Source: Undaria pinnatifida (lineage: Eukaryota; Sar; Phaeophyceae; Laminariales; Alariaceae). From it: a stretch of 64,000 bases of DNA. A model generated the notes under the pieces. That model searched no databases. It was not told the DNA's origin and saw only the letters and a list, made by a program, of their open reading frames with translations. Shown here piece by piece: positions 45,757-57,971 of this stretch. The DNA lies in assembly GCA_012845835.1 (NCBI GenBank), contig JABAKD010000012.1, positions 10,529,973-10,593,972 of the forward strand. The letters run 5' to 3'. The translations under genes and the position numbers were made by a program. Numbering within the stretch: the stretch's first letter is position 1; every line of letters begins with the position of its first letter.

Positions 45757-46493
45757 AACTGGTACGGTGGGATAGCATAGTTGACACCGTATGGGAAGAA
45801 ATAGAAGGAAACCAAGAGATATCGGGAGCATAAAGAAGCTGGGGGATACATGACCGACGTAAACGAGAGGATAGAAGCAAGGGAAAGGGTAGCGACAATG
45901 AAGAAGGAGGATTGTTGGATCGTTGACAGACATCTACGGGGGTTAAACGAAGACAATGAAAACGTTTTTGCACGGCTCAATAGACTACGCGACAACGCTG
46001 AACCTGCGTCTTTGTGTAGAGGACCTGGACCCGACAGAAAGAAGAAAGAGGTATACCAGTAGTCGGGTGGAGGAGGAAGGTGTCGCACAGGGCTGCCGTT
46101 GTGGCATCGCAGACCAAAGCAGAACCCACGGAGTGGGGAGATTTTAAACTGTACAAGGGGGAACGGAATGAGTTGGAGAAAGAGTTGCGGAAAATTGACA
46201 AACGTGACATGGAGAAGAATGGTTCATTAGATAGGAGCGAGAGAACAGGCGCTATAACAGGAGGTAGATGGTAGAAACAGGCGGCCAGCCCAAGTGCACG
46301 GACATTTTGCATTGCGTAAGATCGAAAACATGACTAAATACACGGACGAAACGCACTGAGCGCCCAACTGTTGGAGGTGTCTACTATGAGTAGGAACTGC
46401 GCTCCGTGTTGAAGGGGATATGCGATGAACAGTCAAATAATCAAGGAAAGCAATGAATCAGTGCGCCCCCACATGCACACTGTGCATCTTTCG
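45757..46493 (+). mobile_element. LINE 3' fragment of unit 2
   Basis: Contains DLDPTERRKRYTSSRVEEEG, CRCGIADQSRTHGVG, YKGERNELEKELRKIDKRDM and LDRSERTGAITGGRW, then a single 3' UTR. It lacks the 373-bp duplication of unit 1. Confidence 0.65.
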
Positions 46494-46512
46494 GTCCACT
46501 ACAATCCCACAT

Positions 46513-46887
46513 CTATCCAAGTCTTGCCGCCCACAGTACCCCCGTGTAAGGCAACGGCAACTTCATTGGACGCGCTGGTGTGCGGGTCCCATTCAGACCA
46601 CCGCCGCCACCAGCATGTCTAACATGTGCACCCCCCACGCTGTTTCCTCCCTTTCCCATAGACGGCAATCTTCCGTGGGACAGCGCGAATTCTAACGCCA
46701 TGGCGTCCTTTAGAGGGTCCTCGGAGATGTCGCTAAACAGGCCAAAGTCCTCGAGTAGTTCATCTGTCCATGCGGCGGCGATGATGAGTTTCTTCTTGCC
46801 GTCTCGGACGGTGTCGTGGGGGGTTAAGGCTACGCTGATTGAAGCCGGTGAGTAGAGGTTAGGGTCGCTGCCCGGCAGACCCGACAT
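46513..46887 (-). CDS. Conserved minus-strand frame at the unit junction, 124 codons
   Basis: Starts MSGLPGSDPNLYSPASIS and includes KKKLIIAAAWTDELLEDFGL. Unlike the other copies it stays open past ISEDPLKDAMALEFALSHGR, because of indels, and runs through a ~220-bp family copy. This is the longest downstream version of the frame described at 19777-20070. Confidence 0.3.
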   Translation of the reverse strand: MSGLPGSDPNLYSPASISVALTPHDTVRDGKKKLIIAAAWTDELLEDFGLFSDISEDPLKDAMALEFALSHGRLPSMGKGGNSVGGAHVRHAGGGGGLNGTRTPARPMKLPLPYTGVLWAARLG

Positions 46888-47063
46888 GTCGCCAATGCTG
46901 ATGATGAGCTACTTCGAGGAAAGCACGAGGAACCACGGATAAGCTTTTCTTTACCGCTGTACATGGTTTGAACGACTACAAAGTACCAGGTATTCTAGAA
47001 GCAAACGTGTTGTTTGACGGCCTCCTACTACCTGTACAGTAGTTTGGCCTCGTCATATCCACG

Positions 47064-47435
47064 TTGGACTTCTGGTTTCACAGTAAGATTAGGGTCGAGA
47101 GGCCGGGAGGCGCGATAAGTTCTCCACTTGCAACCGTCGCGTGTGGTTTGTTTTCGTGCGCTGTGGGTATCATGTTATTAGCTCTCCAGCGACGGTTTCG
47201 TCGACGCGTGGTGGTGCGCGATATGCGTGGAGAATGGGGGGAGGAGAGGCGCTCGTTTTATACTCTTGGTGTGATTGTATTGGGAAATATGTGTGGGCAG
47301 CTTGTGTATGTTGACTGTAGTGGCGTTTGTAAGCCATGCCACCGTAGGGGGGATGCTGTTGAGACCAGACAGGCATATCGCGACTGGTGGGGATCCTTAT
47401 CTGAGAAGCACGCACCAAATTTGACGGACAGTTGA
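47064..47435 (+). CDS. Plus-strand frame with C-x3-C-x2-C-H motif, unit 3
   Basis: 123 codons. Shares LALQRRF, DMRGEWGEERRSFYTL, CSGVCKPCHRRGDAV and YRDWWGSLSEKHAPNLTDS with the unit 2 frame. Ends 55 bp before the array leader hairpin. No known family; the minus strand is partly open as well. Confidence 0.22.
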   Translation: MDFWFHSKIRVERPGGAISSPLATVACGLFSCAVGIMLLALQRRFRRRVVVRDMRGEWGEERRSFYTLGVIVLGNMCGQLVYVDCSGVCKPCHRRGDAVETRQAYRDWWGSLSEKHAPNLTDS

Positions 47436-47490
47436 CGATGTACATTTTTTGAACGAACGTCACTTTGGTTTGGTCGCCTTGTATGGTCAG

Positions 47491-50040
47491 CCCGTGGAAT
47501 TTCACACGGGATATCCATTGGTGGCTCATGGGCGACACACGGGTGACCCACGGGCCACCCACGGGTGACCTATGGGCGTCTCATGGGCGACTCACTGGTG
47601 ACCTCGAGGCTACCCACGGGCTACGCACGGGCACCCCATGTGCGGCCTATGGTTGTGCAAAGGGGGCGGTGGGTGACCCATGAGCTAACAGTGGGTGGCC
47701 CATGGGCATGAACGTAGAACCGTGGCCAACCTCGTGGGCGACCCATGGGTGACCCGCGATCGACCCATAGACAACCCATGGCCTTTTCTTATATATCCCT
47801 GTTTGATTCATGGACTAACCGAAGATAACCCACAGGCTAACCTTTGGACTGGTGATGCTCCATGAGCAGCCCGTGGGCTAGAACCACTAAGGTATGGGTG
47901 ATCCATAGGTGGTTCATGGGCGATTACTGCTAATTCGTGGGTGACCCATGAACGGCCCATGGGGTAGCACCGCTCGGGCTGGGGGGATCCATGGGTTGCC
48001 GATGCTTTACCAATGGAATAATATCACTATGCCACGGAGGACCTATTGATTACCACTAAGTCATGGGACACCCACTGGAAACCCACGTGTAATCCATGTA
48101 GGTTCCATGGGCGACCCGTCCACTGCAGAATAGCCTCAGTCGCCCATGGGGGCCCATGAACGTTCCAACGGTAACGTTTGGGCGTTCAATGGGCGACCCA
48201 TGAGCATCTCATGGCCTGTTCTATGTGTCTCCCGACGGTCATCCATGGGTGGCCCGTAGGTGACACGTAGGCTAACCCTGGACGAACCACGGGCGACCCA
48301 TGCGAGATCCATTGCTGCGCAAAGAGGTATCCGTGGGCGACCCATGAGCTAACAGTGGGTGACCAACGAGCCTAACCGTTGGACCGTGGCCAACTCATGG
48401 GTGGCCCGCGTGCAACCCACGGTTGAAACATCGGCAGCCCATGGCCTGTTCTATAGGTTATCCGTCTTTGATTAATGGGGTAACCGTGGGTGACCCACGG
48501 GCTAACCGGGGGACTGTTGATGATCCATGAGAACTCATGTGCTACCACCACTAAGGTTTTGATGGGTGATCCATGAATGATTCATGGATGACTGCTGCTA
48601 AGGCATGGGTGACCCATGGGTGACCCATGGGCTACCCATGGGCCAGCACCGCTATATCAGGGGTGACCCATGGGTGGCTCATGCGCGTCCGATGGAGTGA
48701 GATCAATGAATCACGGAGGATCCACTGGTTACCACGAAGCCATGGGTGAACCTAGGCCCTTACTAACTACGGATATCAACAATGAGCGTTGCCGTGCTGT
48801 ATATTATTCTATTTTGAGAGTAGTAGAAAACTGCCGGTGGCCCACGGGTGACCCGTCTGCGACATGTAGCTGTCCAATGGGCCATCCGCTGCTAACCCAT
48901 GTGCTAACCGGGGGTAACGCAAGAGCTAACCGTGGGACCTTGGGTATCCCTTGAGCGACCCATGCTATTCTCACCGCTACGGGTGACGCATTGGATAGTC
49001 ATTGGATCTGAACCACCCACGGATGACGAGCGAGCGACCCGTGGGTGACTCATGGGCGACTCGTGGCTTGTACCCTGGGCTATCCGTCAGTAACACGTGG
49101 GCTTACCGTCGGTGGCGCGTAGGTCGGCGGCAAGGGTGACCTACGGGTTAACCGTGAGACTGCAGGGGACCTATGGGCGAACAGTTGGTGTACCGTTGGC
49201 GACCCATAGGAAGCCCGTGGGCTAGCACGAATAAGGCGTTAATGATGCATGGGTGACCCATGCCTGTGAACACTACGTCGCGGGTGTTCCATGCAAAGAT
49301 CGTGGGCTTGTTTATTACTGCAGTAAGTCATGAGTGAACAATGTGTACCACAAGGCTCCTGACCTGTTGTTCATGGTTGTGTTTTGCAAATACGAGTTAA
49401 ACACGGTTGACCCATTGGGGACCCAAGCGCGCACTATTGCTGTTCCGCTGGTTAGCCATGGGTGACCTACGGGCTAACCGTGGTACCGTACCTAACCTAT
49501 GGGCGTCCCACGGGTGATAAATGGGCGACCCATGGCCTGTCCCATAAGTTGTCCATGAGTGACCATGGGCTAGACTAGCCTGTAGATAGCTCGTGCATGA
49601 GTCACCGGCCGGTCGCACATGGGCAATTCGTCAATCACCCACGGATACGCCATGCCATGAGGCAGCAATAGGTTGCCCATGGGCCGCCCATTGCCCACTC
49701 ATGGTTGACTCATAGTTCACGTACGTATAGTCCACAGATCACCCCCGGACAGCAGACGAGACAATCATGGGTCGCCCATGGGTGACCCACGGAGAGCACT
49801 TTGGGCCGCCCGTGGGCGACCTACGGTCAACTGTGCTATCCCATACCTGTGGGTCTCCTGTATGTCGCTCATGGGTCTTCGATGGGTTATGCTGCCGGCC
49901 GATATGCACATTGGGCACCCCATCGGTGACCGTTGGTGTAGAGCGCTAGCCCATGAGTCGCGTGTGGGTCTCCCGTGTGTCGCTCATCGGTCTTCGACGG
50001 GTTATGCTGCAGGCCCATCGGTCTATCATACGTATGTCAT
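47491..50040. repeat. Long 11-bp palindromic array of unit 3, with leader hairpin
   Basis: Leader CCCGTG-GAATTTCA-CACGGG at 47491-47510. CCCATGGGTGA-type units with the same islands and orientation as unit 1. It lacks about 0.47 kb present in unit 1 (22215-22680). Confidence 0.85.
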
Positions 50041-51769
50041 GGAGGTGTACCCAAAGGAGTCCAAGAAAGAAATCCAACAACTCCCTCGGGGAACAACGCT
50101 TGAAACGGTGTCGAAACAACTAGTCTCGTCACGCCCTCTTGCGCAGTATCTCCACCCGTCAAACCCTGACTACTCGAACCCGGTCGTACTTTGCTAGCTT
50201 CCTCTCTGTTATGATGGAACACCATGCTCTTTTATCTGGTATAGTTTACCTCTGCCACCGATCATTCAATGTACTGCAGTACTGGATTAGAGGAGACCTC
50301 CTGACCCTCCGAGGTCCTACCCATACTCCATCGCATTCTGGAACACATATAGATCCGTCATGTTGTGTGGAGTTGTCTAACTCAGACTTCCTACTTTATA
50401 CATGATGACAATTTACCTTTCGCTCGTTTCTAGCCTCTTAACGCTAACGTTCGCCTGTTCGAACCTCCGCTTCTCCGTATCTTGGCGTTTGTTGTTGAGC
50501 CTCGTCATGAACTCATGGTCCATGGTTTCTGCTTCATGCTAGTGTACATCCCATTATTGTGAGGCGGACAGGCACACACAACAAAGCAATGCGACGAGCG
50601 TTGTAGCCAGGGCAGCAGGCGGATAAGATCAGTGCCTAGCACGGAAGAGGGATACGCCGACCTCGTGCATAGATAGGGTGAAACGTTGTCGTCTTTGGTT
50701 GCACTTCGGTTTCTTCTTCTTTCTGGTAACAAGTGTAAAGTTATCGACAACGAGAGGGTAATGCTGCGCGTTGTCGGCTGAAACAAAACGTAGAATGCTG
50801 TTCGACAGACACCAACATCCCATGGCCATCCCACGGGGATCCCACGGGCAACCCATGCTCTACGTATCTTAACTCCATCACAGCACGTATCACCCTTGGA
50901 AGGGAGAGCAAGGACGTTCAGTTAATGATGAACCCCCGTTTTTTCCACGCTCCCGCCCTCAGTGCTATGATATCGGTCCACCCATAAACTAACCTTGCCG
51001 CCCACAACATGCCCGTGTACGCCGACGGTAACCTCGCCGGGCCTGCTGCTGCTGAAGAGCAGTCGCCCAGGCAACCGCCTTCAGAAGCGTGCCTACCAAT
51101 CGTACGCCCCACGTCGCCGACCCCTCCTTCCCGACGACACCAGCATGAAGGCTGTTAGACTAGACTATTCCACCGACGTTAACTTGCCGCCCACATCATG
51201 TCCGTGTAAGACCACGGCAACAGGATCGGACCAGTTGATGAATTGGTCCAACCACGGCCACCCCCAGTAGCAGCGCGTGGCTACTACTATCACCCTCAAC
51301 GTCTTACCAAGGAAGCCAACGTTCCGAGGGACACCACGACTTGTAGCTCTACCCAGCCATGATGGAATCCTTGAGAGCCTCACCGTGTTCCCGAACGCAG
51401 CCAACTGTATGTACCTACTGTATGTAGCTAAATATACCCCATGTACCTTACCAGGCAGAGTCGGTGAGTTGTAGTGAACCAATAACGTTACGCGCACCAC
51501 GGGTGCTGCCAAGTGCTAGTCATGGACTCCTTTTTTTACCTGGTACTTTTGAAGCGAACATGTGTAATCATCAACCACCGGTTACAAGTACTTACTATTC
51601 TAATAATAATCGTCGGCGACAAAGGAAGAGGTAGCCAAGTCACAGTGCTGCATACCAGGTATATATCTTTCCTATGATACGTGGTACTGTGTAAATGTAC
51701 GAGACCGCAATCATGTTTTCCTACTGTGTACATATATGTACTATATATGCGCAAAATTTGAGATACTTT

Positions 51770-51857
51770 CGTCCTCACCCAACCGCCGGGCTCGTTTGGG
51801 TCAGGGGATGGATATGAGACTTCACTGGTCTCATCGCAGGATCGAATCCTGGCGACG
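51770..51857 (+). ncRNA. 88-nt tRNA-like element, copy 7
   Basis: As copy 5, with CCCAACCGCCGGG in the first hairpin (two mismatches). Anticodon-like stem, A-box-like and B-box-like sequences intact. Confidence 0.48.
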
Positions 51858-53015
51858 ACGTTCTCTTTTCTTTTGTTTGTCATATTTGCAGATTTCTCTT
51901 TTTGTATTTTGGCGTGGGTCTTGTATCATAGACTATTGTGATGGATATCGAACTGAGACACAACTCATCACACTATTTTCGACCCAGAAGCCATCGTGGC
52001 GATATCGACAATGAACGAGGCATGAAGAACCTTGCTTATTTCAAAGAGGATGGGGCGCGTGGAGACGAGGAACCATTGGAATGCCCTTGAAGGGTTGTTG
52101 CGTTGCCCGTGTGATACGCCGACGACGCATGCCTTGTCTCGGAGTCGGTCGAGGATGCACATTGCTTGACTTACTGTAATGTCGGACATGTTGCATGGGT
52201 TATCCTTGGAATTTCTGACAGGATACCCATGGGCAACCCATGTGCTGCTGCCCATGAGCAACCCATACAATAGACAACCCACCCATGCCTAAACCGGGTA
52301 ACCCATGGGCAACGCGTGGCTGCCCACGGACATCCCATGCTTGCTTCATGGGCGGCGCATGGGATTTCTCAGGATACCCATGAGCAATTCGTAGGCAACC
52401 CATGTGGGTAACCCGTGGGCTTGAACGGCACAAATGTTAAAGGTGCCCACCCTTCTGCAGCATTGACTGGTTCACTATCCACCCCACCTATGTTAGCCTG
52501 CTACCCACGTGATGTACGTGTATGACCACGGCAACAGGATCGGACCCGCCGTTGTATTGGTCCAACCCAGGCCACCTCCAGTAGCAGCGTGCCTACTAAC
52601 TACCACCCACCACGCTGCTGAAACGCTTACCAAGGAAGGCAAAGTTCCGGGGGGACGGCGCTACTTGTAGCTCTACCCAGCCAAGCATGTAAAGTAGTCG
52701 GTGAGCAATAGTGAGCCAATAACCTTACACGCACTTTGGGGACCGACGAGTGCTCGTCGTGGACTCCTTGTTGATACCTGGCACTTCTGAAGCGAAAATT
52801 TGTATCCAAACACCGGGAACAGCTACTGCTATTTGTCCCATCAAACTAATCGTCGGCGACGTAAGAAGAGGTAGCCAAGTCACAGTCCTGAATTTACATC
52901 TTTCCTATGATACCTCTGGCACTGTGTACATGTACGAGACCACTGAGACCACAATCATGTTTCCCTATACTGAGTTAATACCCCTACTATATATACGTGA
53001 AAATTGTTACAACTT

Positions 53016-53103
53016 CGTCCTCACCCGGCCGCCGGGCTCGTTTGGGTCAGGGGATGGATATGAGACTCCACTGGTCTCATCGCAGGATCGAATCCTGACG
53101 ACG
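53016..53103 (+). ncRNA. 88-nt tRNA-like element, copy 8
   Basis: Closing arm CGTCCTCA with TGACGACG, hairpin CCCGGCCGCCGGG, perfect 7-bp stem ATGAGAC/GTCTCAT with loop TCCACTG, A-box-like TGGGTCAGGGG (53043-53053), B-box-like GGATCGAATCC (53085-53095), then CTCTTTTC about 10 nt after the end, a possible RNA polymerase III terminator. Confidence 0.55.
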
Positions 53104-54897
53104 ACGTTCTCTTTTCTATTTTTGTCAAATTTGCAGTTTCTTGTTTGTATTTGGCATGGGTCTTGTATCACGTGATGGATATCAAACAGAGACACAACTC
53201 ATCACACTATTTTCGACCCAAGAACCATCGTGGCGATACCATGAACAAGGCGTCAGAGGGATCTGATGGAGCGCGCGGAGACGAGGAACCGTTGGAATGC
53301 GCTTGAAAGGTTGTTGTGTTGCGCCTGTGATACGTCGAAGACGCAGGCCTTGTCACAGAGTCATCCGAGGATGCACGTCGTTTGACTTACGGTAATTTCG
53401 GGCATGCTGTATGGGCCGTCCTCGGAATTTCTGACAGGATACCCATGGGAAACCCATGTGCTGCTGCCCGTGAGCAACCCGTAGTCAACTCACACATGTG
53501 TAACCCATGGGCACCACATGGGTGGCCCACGGACATCCCGTGCTTGTCTCATGGACGACCCATGAGATTTATCATGGGATACGCATGATGAGCAACCCAT
53601 GGGCAACCCATGTGGGTAACTCTTGGGTTATTAGTAACACCGCCATCCCATTGGTCACCCTCCGACAACTCATGGTTAACCCATATGGCCCACGATCACC
53701 AACCCATGGGTCATCCGTACCATATGGGACACCCATGAGCAACACATGGACAATGCATGCGCAACGCATTGGTGACCCATAGGCAACCCATGGGCAACCG
53801 TGGGCATGCCATGGGCAACCCATGGGCACCCCATGGCTAACCCGTGGGCAACTGCAAATATCCCATGGGCATCCATTGAGCATCCCATGGGCAAGGAGTT
53901 CATCCGAAAGGCGACCCATTGGCTAGATTCCCTAAACACCTGTACAGGTTGTGAGGGGTACAATGAACGGCGTACGTTTTGGGTTGAAGATCGCCAAGAA
54001 TATTGCACAGTACAAACGGAGAAGAGCAACTCCACGTACGTGAAGGCGTGTTGTGGACCAATTCATTGTGCCTTGTTGACCAAGGCTGTGCCCTTCGCTT
54101 GATAGATGACCCTCTGGCACAAGTCTCACAAACGTTTGGCCATCCTGGTCGCCTCGTCGCACGGCAGCACCGTCGCCCAAACCTCAACTTTCTCCGACGG
54201 CCCCGCAGAAGATTGGGTCTCTAGGTGGTACCGTGCGGGACGCGTAAAAGGAAGCAGGAAACGAAGAAAAGAAGGTGGATTTTTACTGGGACATCGTGAG
54301 AAATCCGGGAGGCGTTGTGCTAAAGTTGCTGTGGGTATGTAGCACCTACCGGCAGGTATACATATATAAATCTTGTCGCCCACAGCACCCACCTCTCGGG
54401 ATGCAGATGTATGACTCGTTTTATTGATTCATTTACGCCCACGGTTCTTTTCTGTGCAGAGTGGTGTACCGCTTCGCCTATGTTAATCGCCGCTCATACC
54501 ATGCCCGTAAAAGGCCATATCAACCCCATCGTACCCGATGTACGACTCCAACCAATGCCTACCCATAACACCGACACTGCTGACCCCTATTTGTCGTAGA
54601 TACCAGCCTGCCTGGAGGCAACACCAAGCGCACCTGATCCGCTGAAACTCGTCGAACGTTATGAACGTGCTTCCCCTACACGCAGCCTTGGTCCACTATT
54701 GGTTCGCCTGTCTCAGTCTCATCGCCCACAACATGCCATTCCCGTCTGAGCTACGGTAACCTCATCATATCATCATCGGACCTGCTGCTGGACGAGTCCA
54801 ATGACCCAGGCCATCGCCAACAGCAGGGTGCCCAACATCCATACCCCCTGCGCTGTTCAGCGCCCTTCTCAAAGGCGTTCTTAATAGCATGCAGAGG

Positions 54898-56826
54898 TGT
54901 AACGAGCGGATAGGAGCTATTTTAGACACACGCACCCAGGTCACCAATCCCTTGTCCATGGTCTCTTGCCGCTTCTGATTAATTCCCTCCGTGTATCACT
55001 TCAGGCTGATTCCTCCCGTCTGCTTGTTACAACAGCTGCCTGCAAACACCCGTCTTGTCTCACGCAGTCCTCTTCCAAGCGCTAGTGCTATAGGTCTATA
55101 ACAGATCTCCCTATGAAAGCTCCAACAATACCTTACCGTAACGATCGCTGTAGTCAAGCTCGGTTCGCAGTCACTCACTCTCGTGTCAGATCAAGTTCAT
55201 GTTCCTTTTTCCCGCGTTGTTTTCGTGTGTTTTTGGACTGGGACGGTGAGCGATATGCGTTCTAGACTGACTGGAGTTGCACAGACCTAGGCAGCATTCC
55301 GCTACGTATTTTACGGGACGTCATGTCAATCCGCCGCATCACCCCCCCTGCACGGCTTCCTAAGAATATCGTGCTAACCGTGCTGCGGATACACTGGAGA
55401 AAGAGTGAGGGCTCTTCCCACGCTTGGTCGTGTTTCGATTACCCCAAGGCTCGAATGAGTGGCGTCTACCATTTTGATGGAAAGGCGTCTCTCCGGAGGT
55501 AGGGACCCTGGGCCTCGCGCATTTCCGCAATAGGTCCCAGATCGGTACTGCTGGACTTGCTAGAATTTATCATCAAGCGCACCAGCTGAAAGCCTTTTAT
55601 CCACCCCTTCCCGTCTTTTCCCGTTAACCTGGGTAGGCCGAGGCCTTGACCTTGCTGGCTAGTCGATCTTCGGGCAACGTCTTCTCCCATCCTCCATCGA
55701 ACTCCACTTCACGTTCCTCGTGTTTACGGGGAACCGGATTGCGAATTTCCGGTCCTCCTAGCTTTCAGGATTTCACGTTAAGAATCCTGAGGCTAAATCG
55801 ATGCTGGAGAGATGCTTCGACCCTTCCATCTCATCCATAATGTGCTGCAAGTCCGTTTGGCGATTGTGAGTTCCTTGGCCAACTTCACAACCTCGCGCCA
55901 ATCGATCGTAGGTACACGCGTACTGTGGTTGTTCGCAAATGCCATCTTGACCATTGACGAGTCTGGTAGTAAGCAAAAATAACCACCAATACAGAAGTAC
56001 TCGTCGTAAGAGTAAGCACATATACATAGAAGTACTCGTCGTAAGAGTAAGCACGATCACGAACGCAATGAAAGCAAAAAATGCAACTTATACCATTGAT
56101 GTATACCAACGTTTCGTCTACATCGCATACAAAAAAACAGTGAGTCGAAGCGGGGAGAATCTCGTTTGTCCTCTCCTTTGTGTACTGCTGTTGTAAAACT
56201 TTCTTCAACATCCCGTAAAATCATTCATATTTAGACTGTCCAGTTCATTTCCCATACATTATGTTGTGACTTTCAACCAAACATGGCCCGGCTTACTGCT
56301 GTGCTTCTACCTTAGCATTTACGAATTACTTCTTCCTGAGTCAAGCGAGATTATCAACCCACACGGATCCCAGCTGAAGCCCCATGTAACGAACGGATAA
56401 GAGCTATTTTAGACACGCACCCAGGTCTCCAATCCCTTGTCCCTAGTCTCTTGCCGCTTCTGATTCATTCCCTCCGTGTATCCCTTCAGGCTGATTCCTC
56501 CCGTCTGCTTGTTACAACAGCTGCCTGCAAACACCAGTCTTGTCTCACGCAGGCCTCTTCCAAGCGCTAGTGCTATAGGTCTATAACAGATCTCCGTATG
56601 AAAGCTCCAACAATACCTTACCGTAACGATCGCTGTAGTCAAGCTCGGGGCGCAGTCACTCACGCTCGTGTCAGATCAAGTTCATGTTCCTTTTTCTCTC
56701 GTTTGGTTTTGTGTGTTTTCGGATTGGGACCGTGAGCGATATGCGTCCTAGACTGACGGAGTTGTACAGACCTAGGCAGCATTCCGCTACGTATTTTACG
56801 TGACGTCCTGTCAATCCGCCGCAACA
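54898..56826 (-). mobile_element. LTR retrotransposon, unit 3 copy
   Basis: LTRs 54898-55341 and 56385-56826, both starting TGTAACGA, flanked by GAGG (54894-54897 and 56827-56830). The polypurine tract and primer site are as in unit 1. A minus-strand frame retains HIMDEMEGSKHLSSIDLASG. Confidence 0.88.
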
Positions 56827-57431
56827 GAGGAACAGCGCCAAGTGGCCCTTAACTACTAAAAAGAAAAATCAGATTCATGTCCTCCCTGCCATACCAACAC
56901 CTACGAGCAACCTATGACCTCGCTACAAGCTGAAGAATGCAAACCTTCAGCGACCTCTCTCTGCTGGAAGATCAACGACTTCAGCACCGAGAACTCCTTC
57001 TAAGCTCCAACACCTTGAAGTCGCAAATACAGCTCCGGCTCGCAAGACCGCCTTTGGTCATCGTGACGGCCTTGTAAATTATTTCAGGCGACCTCCACGA
57101 TCGCAAAAATCATTGGTTCATGGAGTTCCATGCAAGATTGCAGCGTTTCATAAGTGGGAAAAAAACAAGCCTGTTTCTGATTCTGCCGTGTGCTATCGAA
57201 TTTATTTAATCACCGACAAACCGCGATGTACCGAGGACGGAGGAGCGCGTTACACACAACCGAATAGGCAATGTACCGACAAACGATTGGCCTATCATAA
57301 TTCAGCTGCAAGACTGCAATGCACCGGGGAAGGGGAAGGATCACTGGAAGGATCACGCGCCCGTCGCATCACAATCTCTCTGCCCCTCTCTGTCCAAGCG
57401 TTTCTTCAGCCTTTCTTTACCTTCTATACAA

Positions 57432-57971
57432 ATGAGCTCCATCAACAGCTACCTGAATGGCACTCCAGTCAACAATCGGGGACAAGCACTGGAAGCCCAT
57501 CGCCTCCATGAATTATCTCGCTCGGGACAAGATAACAGCCGGAGGTACATAGGGTTCGCGAGAAGTAACTGCCGGGATGCCCAAGGCATTATTTGGGGGG
57601 CACCCTACAACCTCCTCAAAGACATCAAAGTTCCGGGTGAAACACGCCTGGAACGGAAAGACATGGCAGCGAAGCTGAACAGGCATGGGCTCCTAGACAG
57701 GAGTGAGTACGAAACGATAAAATTGTTTTTAAACTCGCTCAAGTACTTACATAAGCGAGATAGATTGCTGTTTTTTATCGATAGCAGAGTATATAGTTTT
57801 TTAGTGCGGGCTTGGATCGGTGACTCGGTTGCTGACCCTTTTGACTTTCTCCTTGCCAGTAGTATGTACAAAGATATAGCCGAACGACTGTCAGATATCT
57901 CGTACGTATCTGAACTCCACAGGACGAGTAAATTTGGACGAGACTTGACCGTGTCCCAACCCAGGGGGTAA
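57432..57971 (+). CDS. Unrecognised 179-residue protein frame, intact only in unit 3
   Basis: ATG at 57432 opens MSSINSYLNGTPVNNRGQAL and runs to TAA at 57969-57971. Features: a polar N-terminus (RLHELSRSGQDNSRR), a central GETRLERKDMAAKLNRHGLL, a hydrophobic stretch LLFFIDSRVYSFLVRAW, and a C-terminal helix-rich DIAERLSDISYVSEL. No signal peptide or known motif is seen. In units 1 and 2 a one-base deletion in the T-run before the LVRAW codons truncates it, so unit 3 is either the ancestral form or a fortuitous repair. Substitutions between units often change the residue, which argues for relaxed constraint. It could be a captured gene fragment or a protein of an unknown mobile element occupying the 2.4 kb block. 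Confidence 0.35.
   Translation: MSSINSYLNGTPVNNRGQALEAHRLHELSRSGQDNSRRYIGFARSNCRDAQGIIWGAPYNLLKDIKVPGETRLERKDMAAKLNRHGLLDRSEYETIKLFLNSLKYLHKRDRLLFFIDSRVYSFLVRAWIGDSVADPFDFLLASSMYKDIAERLSDISYVSELHRTSKFGRDLTVSQPRG

Larger units (their letters stand above)
33542..46493. repeat. Unit 2 of the giant tandem array
   Basis: Full-order copy of unit 1. Differences: a rearranged palindromic array (inversion and deletion), a single LINE 3' end and numerous substitutions. Confidence 0.95.

Noticed and set aside
53016-53103. A canonical functional tRNA gene
   Set aside because: The 7-bp acceptor adjacent to the A-box does not pair with the 3' side, the residue after the anticodon is a pyrimidine, and the D-stem is not formed. 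Only a tRNA-like or tRNA-derived element is supported.
28079-56663. 68-codon frame beginning SDCEPSL or SDCAPSL, seen six times
   Set aside because: It starts at GTG, lies entirely within the LTRs and has variable ends; it is LTR sequence read on the minus strand.
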